This document shows positions 17,373 through 25,381 of a stretch of DNA of 64,000 bases, in pieces. The notes under the pieces were generated by a model. The model worked only from the letters and a program-made list of their open reading frames with translations, was not told where the DNA came from and made no database searches. Source of the stretch: Nonomuraea sediminis (GTDB lineage: Bacteria > Actinomycetota > Actinomycetes > Streptosporangiales > Streptosporangiaceae). The translations under genes and the position numbers were made by a program. Every line of letters starts with the position of its first letter. Within the stretch, counting starts at the first letter, position 1. The DNA is taken from positions 372,001 to 436,000 of the forward strand of contig NZ_JAHDTI010000001.1 in NCBI RefSeq assembly GCF_018531495.1, written 5' to 3'.

Positions 17373-18125
17373 ATGGCTGCTCCGCGTTTCGAGCCGGTCC
17401 GGACCGTGCGTGCGTACGAGCGCATCGTCGAGCAGGTCGAGGATGCGATCGAGTCCGGCACGCTGTCTCCCGGCCAGCGGCTGCCGAGCGAGCGCGACCT
17501 GATGGCGCAGTTCTCGGTGAGCCGCTCCACCGTGCGTGAGGCGCTGCGGGTGCTGCAGGCCAGGGGGCTGGTGCGCTCGCGTCCCGGCGATCCGCACGGT
17601 GCTGAGGTGCTGCCCTTCTCCCCCGCCGCGCTGCACAAGTCGATGACCACGCTGGCCAGGGTGGACGAGCTGTCGCTCGGCGAGCTGGTGCAGTTCCGCA
17701 TGGTGCTCGACTCCTCGGCCAACCTGCTGGCGGCCAGGCTGCGGACCGAGGCCGAGCTGGCGGAGATGGACGCGGCGATCGCCCGCATGCGCGAGGCCGT
17801 CGACGTCGGCTACGACGAGTTCAGCGCCGCCGACGTGGCCTTCCACGACGCCGTGGCGCGGGCGAGCGGGAACAAGCTCATCCAGATCTGCACGGACGTG
17901 GTCCGTTCGATCGTGCTCGGCCTGGTCGCCGAGAAGATCGCGCAGGCGCCCGACCGGGTGGCGCTGATGCGGGACAGCATCCGCCACCACGAGGAGGTGC
18001 TGGCCGCCGTCCGCGCGGGCGACGGCCCGCTGGCCGCCCGGCTGTCACGGCAGACGATGTACGACTACTACGTGGGCTACGTCCCGTCGGAGGAGCGGGA
18101 CGCGGTGGCGGCCTTGCTTGAGTGA
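17373..18125 (+). CDS. FadR-subfamily GntR regulator (FCD domain)
   Basis: 250 residues. The winged HTH is at about 9-80: YERIVEQVEDAIESGTLSPG, then LPSERDLMAQFSVSRSTVREALR. An all-helical FCD effector domain follows; its usual metal-binding set is represented by D (FRMVLDS), H (VAFHDAVARASGN) and a late H (IRHHEEVLAAV). Members repress catabolic operons and release DNA on binding an organic acid. Divergent from the peptide/amide operon; the shared palindrome at 17306 and 4973 is the likely binding site. 3' end overlaps the convergent small gene at 18077 by 49 bases. Confidence 0.92.
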   Translation: MAAPRFEPVRTVRAYERIVEQVEDAIESGTLSPGQRLPSERDLMAQFSVSRSTVREALRVLQARGLVRSRPGDPHGAEVLPFSPAALHKSMTTLARVDELSLGELVQFRMVLDSSANLLAARLRTEAELAEMDAAIARMREAVDVGYDEFSAADVAFHDAVARASGNKLIQICTDVVRSIVLGLVAEKIAQAPDRVALMRDSIRHHEEVLAAVRAGDGPLAARLSRQTMYDYYVGYVPSEERDAVAALLE

Positions 18126-18301
18126 CGCCAGGTTCTGTAGACGCCGTACAGAGCTTCGGCGCCGCCGACGACCATGAGGACGACGCCGACCTTCGACGGC
18201 GTGAAGATGAAGATCTGCGTGTCGAGGCCGAACAGCCACAGGGCCGTGCCCACGGCGAAGGTGGCCAGGCCGGTCAGGATCGTCTTGGTCGCGGAGGTCA
18301 T
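18077..18301 (-). CDS. Small two-helix membrane protein
   Basis: 74 residues from the ATG at 18301: MTSATKTILTGLATFAVG leads into helix 1, then a short loop (GLDTQIFIFTPSK) and helix 2 (VGVVLMVVGGAEALYGVY), ending in a basic tail. Composition and codon usage look coding. Its end overlaps the 3' end of the regulator gene by 49 bases tail to tail, which is unusual but possible. Family function unknown. Confidence 0.6.
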   Translation of the reverse strand: MTSATKTILTGLATFAVGTALWLFGLDTQIFIFTPSKVGVVLMVVGGAEALYGVYRTWRHSSKAATASRSSDGT

Positions 18302-18397
18302 GCGATCACTGTTGCGCACCCGCAGGTCAGGGAGCTTCCTGCGCGTTGACGAAACCGGTGTACATCTTTCGGGTGATCCGGGTGTTATGTTGCGGCC

Positions 18398-19348
18398 GTG
18401 GAGCCGGATGGGCTGGCGGAGGCGTTCCTGCGGGAGCACCGCCGGTACACGAGCCACCAGGTCGCCGAGATGGCCGGGGTGCCGGTCTACCGTGCGCGCA
18501 GGTTCTGGCGGGCGCTGGGGTTCGCCAACGTGGCCGACGACGCCGTGGAGTTCACCGACTCCGACGTCGATGCGCTGAGGACGCTGCTCGGCATGGTCAG
18601 CGACGGCGTCTACGACGAGGAGCACGTGCTGCTGATGGCCCGCTCGCTGGGCAGGGCCACGGCGCGGCTGGCCGAGTCGCAGGCGCAGCTCGGCGCCGAG
18701 GCGCTTGACCTGGCGGGCGTGCCGCTCGCCGAGCGGCCTCGGGTGTGGGCGCGACGCGCCCGGCGGGTGGTGCCCGACCTGGAGCGGCTGCTGGTCTACG
18801 CCTGGCGCAGGCAGCTGGCCGTCTCGGCGGGACGCATGGTGGACCAGGAGAAGTCCGCCGTCCAGCTCGCGGTCGGGTTCGCCGATCTGGTCGGGTTCAC
18901 CCGGCTGAGCAGGCAGATCAGCGAGACGGAGCTGGCCGGGCTGGTCGACAGCTTCGAAGGGCGCTCGGCCGACGTGGTCACCGGGTGCGGCGGGCGGGTG
19001 GTCAAGACGCTGGGCGACTCGGTGCTGTTCGTGTCGGGCAAGGCGCACGACGCCGCGGAGATCGGGCTGCGGCTGATCGAGCTGCACGCCAAGGTGCGGG
19101 GCATGCCGGAGCTGCGGGTGGGCCTGGCGATGGGGCCGGTGATCGGCCGGATGGGCGACGTGTTCGGCACCACGGTGAACCTGGCCAGTCGGCTGACCGC
19201 GCTCGCACTGCCGGGCTCCGTGCTGGCGGATCCCGCGCTGGCCGACGAGCTGGCGGACGACCGCGCCTTCGCGCTGCGGGCGGTGGACCGGCTGACCGTG
19301 CGGGGGCTGGGCGAGCTGGCGCCGTTCCGGCTGACCAGGAATCCCTAG
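18398..19348 (+). CDS. Class III adenylate cyclase with N-terminal regulatory domain (Rv1264-like)
   Basis: 316 residues. The N-terminal half (about 1-145) is helical, with a MerR-like beginning (YTSHQVAEMAGVPVYRARRFWRALG). Its layout matches the autoinhibitory domain of the pH-sensing mycobacterial cyclase Rv1264. The catalytic half starts at VGFADLVGFTRLSR. Metal ligands are D163 and D207, the substrate-specifying Lys is K203 (VKTLGDS), and the transition-state pair is N261/R265 (NLASR), so all key residues for ATP are present. Homodimer, cytosolic, makes cAMP. Stands alone on its strand between a membrane protein and an LLM oxidoreductase. Confidence 0.9.
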   Translation: MEPDGLAEAFLREHRRYTSHQVAEMAGVPVYRARRFWRALGFANVADDAVEFTDSDVDALRTLLGMVSDGVYDEEHVLLMARSLGRATARLAESQAQLGAEALDLAGVPLAERPRVWARRARRVVPDLERLLVYAWRRQLAVSAGRMVDQEKSAVQLAVGFADLVGFTRLSRQISETELAGLVDSFEGRSADVVTGCGGRVVKTLGDSVLFVSGKAHDAAEIGLRLIELHAKVRGMPELRVGLAMGPVIGRMGDVFGTTVNLASRLTALALPGSVLADPALADELADDRAFALRAVDRLTVRGLGELAPFRLTRNP

Positions 19349-19372
19349 CCCTGCCTGTTGTTGCACTGGTAC

Positions 19373-20344
19373 GTGACTCGGCTGTCGATTCTCGATCGTT
19401 CGCTCGTCCGCCAGGGGCAGGACCCGGCTTCCGCGCTGCGCGACACCGTGCGCTTCGCCCAGCAGGCCGAGGAACTCGGCTACCACCGGTTCTGGGTCTC
19501 CGAGCACCACAGCGTGCCCGGGGTGGCCGGTTCCGCGCCCACGGTCCTGGCCGCGGCCGTCGCCGGAGCCACCGGTGAGATCCGCGTCGGCACCGGCGGG
19601 GTGATGCTGCCCAACCACCGGCCGCTGGTGGTGGCCGAGCAGTTCGGTGTGCTCGAATCCCTGCATCCCGGGCGGATCGACATGGGCCTGGGGCGTTCCG
19701 TCGGGTTCACCGGCGGCATCCGCGACGCGCTCGGCCACGGCAAGGACGACGCCGACGACTTCGGCGGGCAGCTCGAGGAGCTGCTCGGGTACTTCACCGG
19801 CACCCAGCGGGCCCATCCCGGCGTGCACGCGCTGCCCGCCGAGGGGCTCTCGCCTCAGGTGTTCGTGCTGGCCATGGGCGCGGGCGCGGACATTGCGGCG
19901 GCACACGGGCTGCCCATGGTGATCGGCCACGGCTCCCGCACCCTCGAGGCGATCACCCGCTACCGATCCTCCTTCCGCCCTTCGGGCTGGGCGGCCCGGC
20001 CGTACGTCATCGTGGCGGTCAACGTCGCGGTCGGCGAGACGTCCTCCCAGGCCGCCCTGCTCCAGGTCCCCGAAGCCTGGGCCACCGCACACTCACGCAC
20101 GCGCGGCTCCTTCCCGCCCCTGCGCCCCGCCGCCGAGATCCTGGCCCTGGACATGACAGACAGGGAACGCGCCCTCTTCGAGGAATCACGCAAAGGCCAG
20201 ATCCACGGCACGACCGCCCAGGTGTCACTGGCCCTGGACACCCTCCTCGACACCACAGCCGCCGACGAACTCCTCATCACGATGAACACCTACTCCCCCG
20301 AAGACCGCCTCGCCTCCTACCGGCGCCTGATCACCCTGTTGTGA
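19373..20344 (+). CDS. LLM-class flavin-dependent oxidoreductase
   Basis: Start taken at the GTG at 19373, so the protein begins TRLSILDRSLVRQGQ, the normal start of this group; a TTG at 19358 would add five residues. About 323 residues in a single luciferase-like barrel. Typical elements: ELGYHRFWVSEHHSVPG, IRVGTGGVMLPNH, VAEQFGVLESLHPGRIDMGLGR. This is the group of MsnO8-like/alkanal-monooxygenase-related proteins that use FMN or F420; the substrate is unknown. Follows the cyclase by about 25 bases on the same strand and may be co-transcribed. Confidence 0.85.
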   Translation: MTRLSILDRSLVRQGQDPASALRDTVRFAQQAEELGYHRFWVSEHHSVPGVAGSAPTVLAAAVAGATGEIRVGTGGVMLPNHRPLVVAEQFGVLESLHPGRIDMGLGRSVGFTGGIRDALGHGKDDADDFGGQLEELLGYFTGTQRAHPGVHALPAEGLSPQVFVLAMGAGADIAAAHGLPMVIGHGSRTLEAITRYRSSFRPSGWAARPYVIVAVNVAVGETSSQAALLQVPEAWATAHSRTRGSFPPLRPAAEILALDMTDRERALFEESRKGQIHGTTAQVSLALDTLLDTTAADELLITMNTYSPEDRLASYRRLITLL

Positions 20345-20390
20345 CCCGGGGAAATCGCGTCGATTCAGACCGGCGTGGGCGGCTCCACAG

Positions 20391-20417
20391 GAGATGGGCG
20401 CGTGGGGCGCCCATCTC
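20391..20417. terminator. Bidirectional hairpin between convergent genes
   Basis: Perfect 11-bp stem GAGATGGGCGC / GCGCCCATCTC with a five-base loop, between the LLM gene (ends 20344, plus) and the small membrane protein gene (ends 20430, minus). No long T tract, as is common in actinomycetes. Confidence 0.7.
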
Positions 20418-20429
20418 GGGGGGAAGGGC

Positions 20430-20681
20430 CTACATGGGGCCGATGGTGAGGTAGACCTGCGCGATGATCGCGATGGCGGCGGCACCGAAGGCGGCGACGG
20501 CGATCATGACGAGCAGGAGGCGGAGCAAGGTCGTCACGACCTTTCTCACCTGGTGCAGGGCGAGGACGAGCGCCCAGAACGCGACTGCGGCGAAGAGGCC
20601 GAGGACGCCGCGCGCCGCGCTGACGCCCTCGGGACTGGCCAGCGCCATTGCCAGCCCGGAGTGAAGTACTAATGTGGTCAT
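20430..20681 (-). CDS. Small membrane protein, two predicted helices
   Basis: 83 residues from the ATG at 20681 (MTTLVLHSGLAMALASPEG). Helix 1 is about GVLGLFAAVAFWALVLALHQ and helix 2 about LLLVMIAVAAFGAAAIAIIA, joined by a basic loop VRKVVTTLLR. No recognised family and no good ribosome binding site. Ends 13 bases after the bidirectional hairpin. Could be a single-gene unit controlled from the AT-rich region upstream. Confidence 0.55.
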   Translation of the reverse strand: MTTLVLHSGLAMALASPEGVSAARGVLGLFAAVAFWALVLALHQVRKVVTTLLRLLLVMIAVAAFGAAAIAIIAQVYLTIGPM

Positions 20682-21053
20682 GGAGGTTCCCGGTGTTCGA
20701 CGCGCCGATGGTGGCCTTGACGAGTGCGGGCACTCCTGGTGATCGTTGGCCCGATCCGGGAGTGCCTGCCCGTGTGAGGGGGTGCCTGCCCGCGTCTGGT
20801 GCGAAAGCTGCGGCGGCCCGCGTGAATGCTTCATACTGAACCTTCACTGAATCTTCAGTTCAACTACACTTCTTTTCTGAAGTAAAGAGTTCCCTGGATT
20901 CCGAGCGGAAAACCCGGCACGCAAAGGCTTCCGGCGCTAGAGTGGGCCGACCAGCCCGCACACGACCTGTCGCGCCTGGTCAAAATAGTGCTCGCATCTG
21001 AGCATCAGTAGAGGTCTACTTAGATACTGAAGTTCAGATGAAGGGTGTAGACG
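20682..21053. promoter_or_regulatory. Intergenic region with repeated CTGAA/TTCAG dyads
   Basis: About 370 bases without a gene, noticeably AT-richer than its surroundings from 20835 on. It holds TGAACCTTCA (20837-20846), CTGAATCTTCAG (20847-20858, arms CTGAA/TTCAG), a looser CTTC...GAAG dyad at 20869-20882, and CTGAAGTTCAG at 21027-21037, 16 bases before the ATG of the HTH gene. The repeated half-site suggests a binding region for that HTH protein. Confidence 0.55.
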
Positions 21054-22109
21054 ATGGAGCCGATGGACGACGGAGTCCGGGCTCTGGCGCGACGGCTGCG
21101 AGAGCTGCGCACCGGGCACTGGGCCGACGTCAAGATCACCCAACCGATGCTGAGCCAGGCGCTCGGCGGCGCCAAGGGCCCGCTCAGCGTGGCGTTGATC
21201 TCCTCGTGGGAGTCCGACGTCCACCCCAAGATCCCGCCCAACGCCCGGCTCGAGGGCTACGCCACGCTGTTCTGCACCGACCGGTCGCTGCACGGCGGCA
21301 AGCTCCGCCTGCTGTCCGAGGACGAGCTCACCCCCGACGAGTTGCTGGCCCGCGACCGGCTCAGGGACGAGCTGCTGGCCCTGCGCTCGGCCGCGCTCGG
21401 CCAGCCGGTGCGCGAGGCTCCCACCGAGGGGTTCTGGCACTTCCCCGACGGCAAGCCGATCCGGCTGATCTGCGCCCAGCTGCCACCCAAGATGCTGCGC
21501 CGCATGCCGTACGTCGATCCTGACGACCCCGACTACGTCGAGCTGTACACCTACGCCGACCTGGACGCGCTGCTCGAGCTGTTCGGGCACATCCGCGCGG
21601 TCAATCCCGCAAGCGAGGTGCGCATCCGCAAGGCCGGCGCCGAGCCGCTGGCGGCCGACGACTACACCACCCACCTGGTGCTGATCGGCGGTGTCGACTG
21701 GAACGCCGTGACGCGCAGCGTGCTGGAGCAGCTGTCGCTGCCGGTCGAGCAGGTCGTCGACTGGGACAGCGAGAAGGGCCCGTACTTCCTGGCCGGCGAC
21801 CAGCGCCACTACCCGACGCTGCGCGACGGAAAGCTGCACGAGGACGTCGCGCTCTTCTACCGCGGCGTCAGCCCGTTAAACCGCAAGCGCACGCTGACGA
21901 TCTGCAACGGCATGTACGGCAGGGGCACCTACGGTGCCGTGCGCGCGCTCACCGACAGTCGCTTCCGCGACCGGAACACGGCCTACCTGCACAGCCGATT
22001 CTCCGAGGAGGAGTCCTTCGGCCTGGTCACCCGCGTCCCGGTGTTCGAGGGCGCGGTGATCACCCCCGACTGGACCGACGAGGAATCCCGGCTGTTCGAA
22101 TGGCCATGA
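21054..22109 (+). CDS. HTH-domain protein with large unknown sensor domain
   Basis: 351 residues. The first about 75 residues form an XRE-like HTH (ALARRLRELRTG, then ITQPMLSQALGG and ALISSWE). The rest (about 110-351) has no family I can name. It has HLVLIGGVDWNAVTRSVLEQL in the middle, which looks like a Rossmann-like strand-loop, and ends with TPDWTDEESRLFEWP. Dyads CTGAA/TTCAG upstream suggest self-regulation. The gene overlaps the glycosyltransferase-like gene start at 22100-22109, so the two products probably act together. The C-terminal domain could sense a small molecule or nucleotide (inference). Confidence 0.7.
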   Translation: MEPMDDGVRALARRLRELRTGHWADVKITQPMLSQALGGAKGPLSVALISSWESDVHPKIPPNARLEGYATLFCTDRSLHGGKLRLLSEDELTPDELLARDRLRDELLALRSAALGQPVREAPTEGFWHFPDGKPIRLICAQLPPKMLRRMPYVDPDDPDYVELYTYADLDALLELFGHIRAVNPASEVRIRKAGAEPLAADDYTTHLVLIGGVDWNAVTRSVLEQLSLPVEQVVDWDSEKGPYFLAGDQRHYPTLRDGKLHEDVALFYRGVSPLNRKRTLTICNGMYGRGTYGAVRALTDSRFRDRNTAYLHSRFSEEESFGLVTRVPVFEGAVITPDWTDEESRLFEWP

Positions 22110-23233
22110 CAGAGAACCACCACGGATCGCATCGGCACCTGCTGCTCGCCCACGACGCACCGGAGAGCGACGATCCGATCGACGCGATCATCGTGCCGAC
22201 GGTACGGCCGGCCGTCTACCTCAGGCACGCCATCTCCCAGGCCAGGAAGCTCGGCTGCCCGCTGATCGCCCTGGCCAGCGGCCGGTACTACCAGCAGGGC
22301 TTCCACGACCTGCGCAAGGCCTGCGAACCCGATACAGAGGTGCACGCCCTGATCGTGGGCGACCCCGCGAACCTGGCGCTACCGGCGCTGCGGACCTCGA
22401 CCGTGCCGCCGCCCTACCTGCGCCGCGGCACCGACACCGCGGCCAAGCGCAACCTCGGGCTGGTGCTGGCCAGGCTGCTCGGCTGGCGGCGGGTGATCTT
22501 CCTCGACGACGACATCACCGTGCCCGCCCCCGGCGACCTGAGGAAGGCCGCCGGGCTGCTCAGGACCTACAGCGCCGTCGGGCTGTCGGTGGGCGGGTTC
22601 CCTGACAACTCGGTCGCCTGCCACGCCTTCCGTGCGGTCGGCGGGCATCAGGAGACGTTCGTGGGGGGCGGCGCCCTCGCCATCGACGCCGGACATATCT
22701 CCTTTTTCCCGGACATCTACAACGAGGACTGGTTCTACCTGCTCGAGGACGACGGGCTCAGGCAGCTCGCGGTGACCGGGGCGGTCAAGCAGTACCCCTA
22801 CGACCCGTTCCGCACCGTCGAGCGCGCCAAGAGCGAGGAGTTCGGCGACGTCCTGGCCGAGGGCGTCTTCTGGCTGCTCGACGAGGGCAGGAGCCCGCTC
22901 GAGGCCGACCTGGAGCACTGGCGGAAGTTCCTGCACAGGCGGGCGATGTTCCTGCGCGACATCCTCGACGGGATCCCCGGATGCGCGGCCGACCGAGGTG
23001 AGAGGGAGCGCATGGCCGCCGCGCTGCGGGCCGCGCTGCGCCGCCACGAGCTCATCACGCCGGAGCTGTGCGTCCGCTACCTGCACGCTTGGCGCGCCGA
23101 CCGCAGGACGTGGCACGACTTCGTCGCCCGCCTGCGCCCCGCCCCGTCCGTCGAGGCCGCGATGGAGCGGCTCACCCTCAAGGGCAGACCCAAGCTGCCC
23201 GCCCTCCATCTGGCCGGACGCACGAACTTCTGA
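22100..23233 (+). CDS. Glycosyltransferase-like protein (GT-A fold), coupled to HTH gene
   Basis: 377 residues from the ATG at 22100; the ATG at 22106, which forms ATGA with the upstream stop, may be the real start. PIDAIIVPTVRPAVYLRHA is a GT-A family opening, and VIFLDDDITVP supplies the DxD metal motif. NEDWFYLLEDDG (around 210) resembles the acceptor/catalytic ED motif of family 2 transferases. The C-terminal third is helical and rich in Arg. Cytosolic, no membrane segment. The sugar donor is unknown. Gene overlap with the HTH protein suggests a two-gene module. Confidence 0.7.
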   Translation: MAMTENHHGSHRHLLLAHDAPESDDPIDAIIVPTVRPAVYLRHAISQARKLGCPLIALASGRYYQQGFHDLRKACEPDTEVHALIVGDPANLALPALRTSTVPPPYLRRGTDTAAKRNLGLVLARLLGWRRVIFLDDDITVPAPGDLRKAAGLLRTYSAVGLSVGGFPDNSVACHAFRAVGGHQETFVGGGALAIDAGHISFFPDIYNEDWFYLLEDDGLRQLAVTGAVKQYPYDPFRTVERAKSEEFGDVLAEGVFWLLDEGRSPLEADLEHWRKFLHRRAMFLRDILDGIPGCAADRGERERMAAALRAALRRHELITPELCVRYLHAWRADRRTWHDFVARLRPAPSVEAAMERLTLKGRPKLPALHLAGRTNF

Positions 23234-23321
23234 CAAAGAAGCGGGAGCCGTTGGGCGGGTCCTGACAGACTTGCCGCCTAGAGGTTGTGACACCTCGATT
23301 TATCACCCGATCGTGAGTGTT

Positions 23322-23861
23322 ATGCGTCATGTCCGCATTAGGACGGCTTTCGAGCAGGACCTGCCGGCCCTGGTGACCGCGCTCGGCCAGGAGCCGTACT
23401 TCGCGCACCAGCTGGCCAGGCAGCGCGCCGGTCACGGCCTGCTGCTCGTGGCCTGGCAGGTGTTCACCCCGGTGGGCGACGTCTACCTGTGGCTCGACGC
23501 CGCCGAGGAGCCCGAGCTGCGCGACCGCCTGCCCGGGGTGCCGCTGCTCACCCACCTCGAGGTCGCCCCGGATCACCGCAACCAGCGCATCGGCACCGAG
23601 CTGGTCCGCGCCGCCGAGGCCCATCTGCGCGAGCTCGGCCACGACAAGGTCGCGTTGGGCGTCGACCTGGACAATCCCCGCGTGTGCCGCCTCTACCGGC
23701 GGCTCGGCTACGCCGAGTGGCCCTACCCGCCGATCCGCACCACGCGCGACGTCTTCCTCCCCGACGGCGGCATCGAGCGGCAGGCCGACGCCTGCCGCAT
23801 CCTGGTCAAGGACCTGCGGACGATGGGGCTAGGATCACCGAATATCGTTCGGCACACGTGA
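23322..23861 (+). CDS. GNAT family N-acetyltransferase
   Basis: 179 residues from the ATG at 23322. Fold markers: HVRIRTAFEQDLPAL at the N-terminus, the acetyl-CoA loop VAPDHRNQRIGTELVRAAE (R-x-x-R/Q-x-I-G) and GVDLDNPRVCRLYRRLGY near the C-terminus. Acceptor unknown. It sits 11 bases before the acyl-CoA ligase gene on the same strand, so co-transcription is possible. Confidence 0.82.
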   Translation: MRHVRIRTAFEQDLPALVTALGQEPYFAHQLARQRAGHGLLLVAWQVFTPVGDVYLWLDAAEEPELRDRLPGVPLLTHLEVAPDHRNQRIGTELVRAAEAHLRELGHDKVALGVDLDNPRVCRLYRRLGYAEWPYPPIRTTRDVFLPDGGIERQADACRILVKDLRTMGLGSPNIVRHT

Positions 23862-23872
23862 CGGAGGCCCCC

Positions 23873-25381
23873 ATGACGACCCGCCAGCATGCCATCGGGG
23901 ATCTGTTGCGTCGTACTGCTGGGCGGCGGCCTGGCAAGGTGGCACTGGTGTACGGCGAGCGTCGCCGGAGCTACGCCGAGTTGGACGGCGAGGTCGATCG
24001 GATGGCCAACGCGCTGGCCGAGCGGGGCGTGGCCAAGGGCGACAGGTTCGCCCTGTTCAGCCATAACAATGATGATTTCGTGCTGGCCTACTTCGCGCTG
24101 GCGCGGCTGGGTGCGATCTCCGTGCCGATCAACTTCATGCTCGGGCCCGACGAGGTCGGCTACATCCTGGATCATTCGGGGGCCACGGGCATTCTTGCCG
24201 AGGACGCCCTGGTTCCGGTCGCGAACCAGGCCATCGACGGAAATATCGGTATCAGGGGGGTGATTGGCGAGGCGGACGGCTGGGAGCCCGTCACCGCGTG
24301 GCGGAGCGACGTGGAACGCCCCCAGGTGGAGATCGCCGACGACGACCCCATCCAGATCATGTACACCAGCGGCACCGAGTCCCGCCCCAAGGGCGCCACC
24401 CTGTCCAGCCGCAGCCTGATCGCCCAGTACGTGACGTGCCTGGTCGACGGCGAGATGGCCCACGACGACGTGGAGGTCCACTCGCTGCCGCTCTACCACT
24501 GCGCGCAGCTGCACTGCTTCCTCACGCCCGGCATCTACGTCGGCGCCACGAACATCGTCCTGGACAAGGCCGACCCGGCAGTGATCCTGGAGACGATCGA
24601 GCGTGAGAAGGCCACCAAGCTGTTCTGCCCGCCCACGGTCTGGATCGGCCTGCTGCGCCACCCGGACTTCGACAGGCGTGACCTGTCGTCGCTGCGCAAG
24701 GGCTACTACGGCGCCTCGATCATGCCGGTCGAGGTGCTCAAGGAGATCGCCGCCAGGCTGCCGCAGACGAGGCTGTTCAACTTCTACGGCCAGACCGAGA
24801 TGGCCCCCGTCGCGACGATCCTGGGCCCGGACGAGCAGCTGACCAGGCTCGGCTCGGCGGGCCGCCCGGCGCTCAACGTCGAGACGCGCATCGTCGACGA
24901 CGAGGACAGGCCGGTCGGCCCGGGCGTCGTGGGCGAGATCGTGCACCGCAGCCCGCACGCCATGCTCGGCTACTGGAACGACCCGGACAAGACGGCCGAG
25001 GCCTTCCGCGGCGGCTGGTTCCACAGCGGCGACCTGGGCGTCATGGACGCCGACGGCTACCTGTCGGTCGTCGACAGGAAGAAGGACATGATCAAGACCG
25101 GCGGCGAGAACGTGGCGAGCCGCGAGGTCGAGGAGGCCATCTACCAGCACCCGGCGGTCGCCGAGGCGGCCGTCTTCGGCGTGCAGGATCCCCGGTGGAT
25201 CGAGGCGGTCACGGCCGTGGTGGTCCTGCGCGACGGCGCTGCGCTGACCGCCGAGGAGCTGATCTCCTTCCTGCGCGTACGGCTGGCGCCGTTCAAGGTG
25301 CCCAAGTCCGTCCGCTTCGTCGGCGCGCTGCCCAAGAACGCCAGCGGCAAGGTGCTCAAGCGGGAGCTGCGCGGCGGTTAG
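23873..25381 (+). CDS. Acyl-CoA synthetase (AMP-forming)
   Basis: Start ATG at 23873 with GGAGG six bases upstream. 502 residues of the ANL superfamily. The P-loop is IMYTSGTESRPKGATL (a slightly unusual TESRPK where most have TGxPK), the A5 motif is FNFYGQTEM, A7/A8 is WFHSGDLGVMDADGYLSVVDRKKDMI, and the catalytic Lys is in NASGKVLKREL. It activates a carboxylic acid to the CoA ester; medium-chain or aryl acids are possible. Convergent with benzoate-CoA ligase, with a 4-base overlap. Confidence 0.9.
   Translation: MTTRQHAIGDLLRRTAGRRPGKVALVYGERRRSYAELDGEVDRMANALAERGVAKGDRFALFSHNNDDFVLAYFALARLGAISVPINFMLGPDEVGYILDHSGATGILAEDALVPVANQAIDGNIGIRGVIGEADGWEPVTAWRSDVERPQVEIADDDPIQIMYTSGTESRPKGATLSSRSLIAQYVTCLVDGEMAHDDVEVHSLPLYHCAQLHCFLTPGIYVGATNIVLDKADPAVILETIEREKATKLFCPPTVWIGLLRHPDFDRRDLSSLRKGYYGASIMPVEVLKEIAARLPQTRLFNFYGQTEMAPVATILGPDEQLTRLGSAGRPALNVETRIVDDEDRPVGPGVVGEIVHRSPHAMLGYWNDPDKTAEAFRGGWFHSGDLGVMDADGYLSVVDRKKDMIKTGGENVASREVEEAIYQHPAVAEAAVFGVQDPRWIEAVTAVVVLRDGAALTAEELISFLRVRLAPFKVPKSVRFVGALPKNASGKVLKRELRGG

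Noticed and set aside
18302..20092. Long minus-strand frame opposite the cyclase and LLM genes
   Set aside because: Rich in His, Arg and Pro in the manner of antisense frames in GC-rich DNA; only the last 74 codons (18077-18301) have a membrane-protein composition and were kept as a separate gene.
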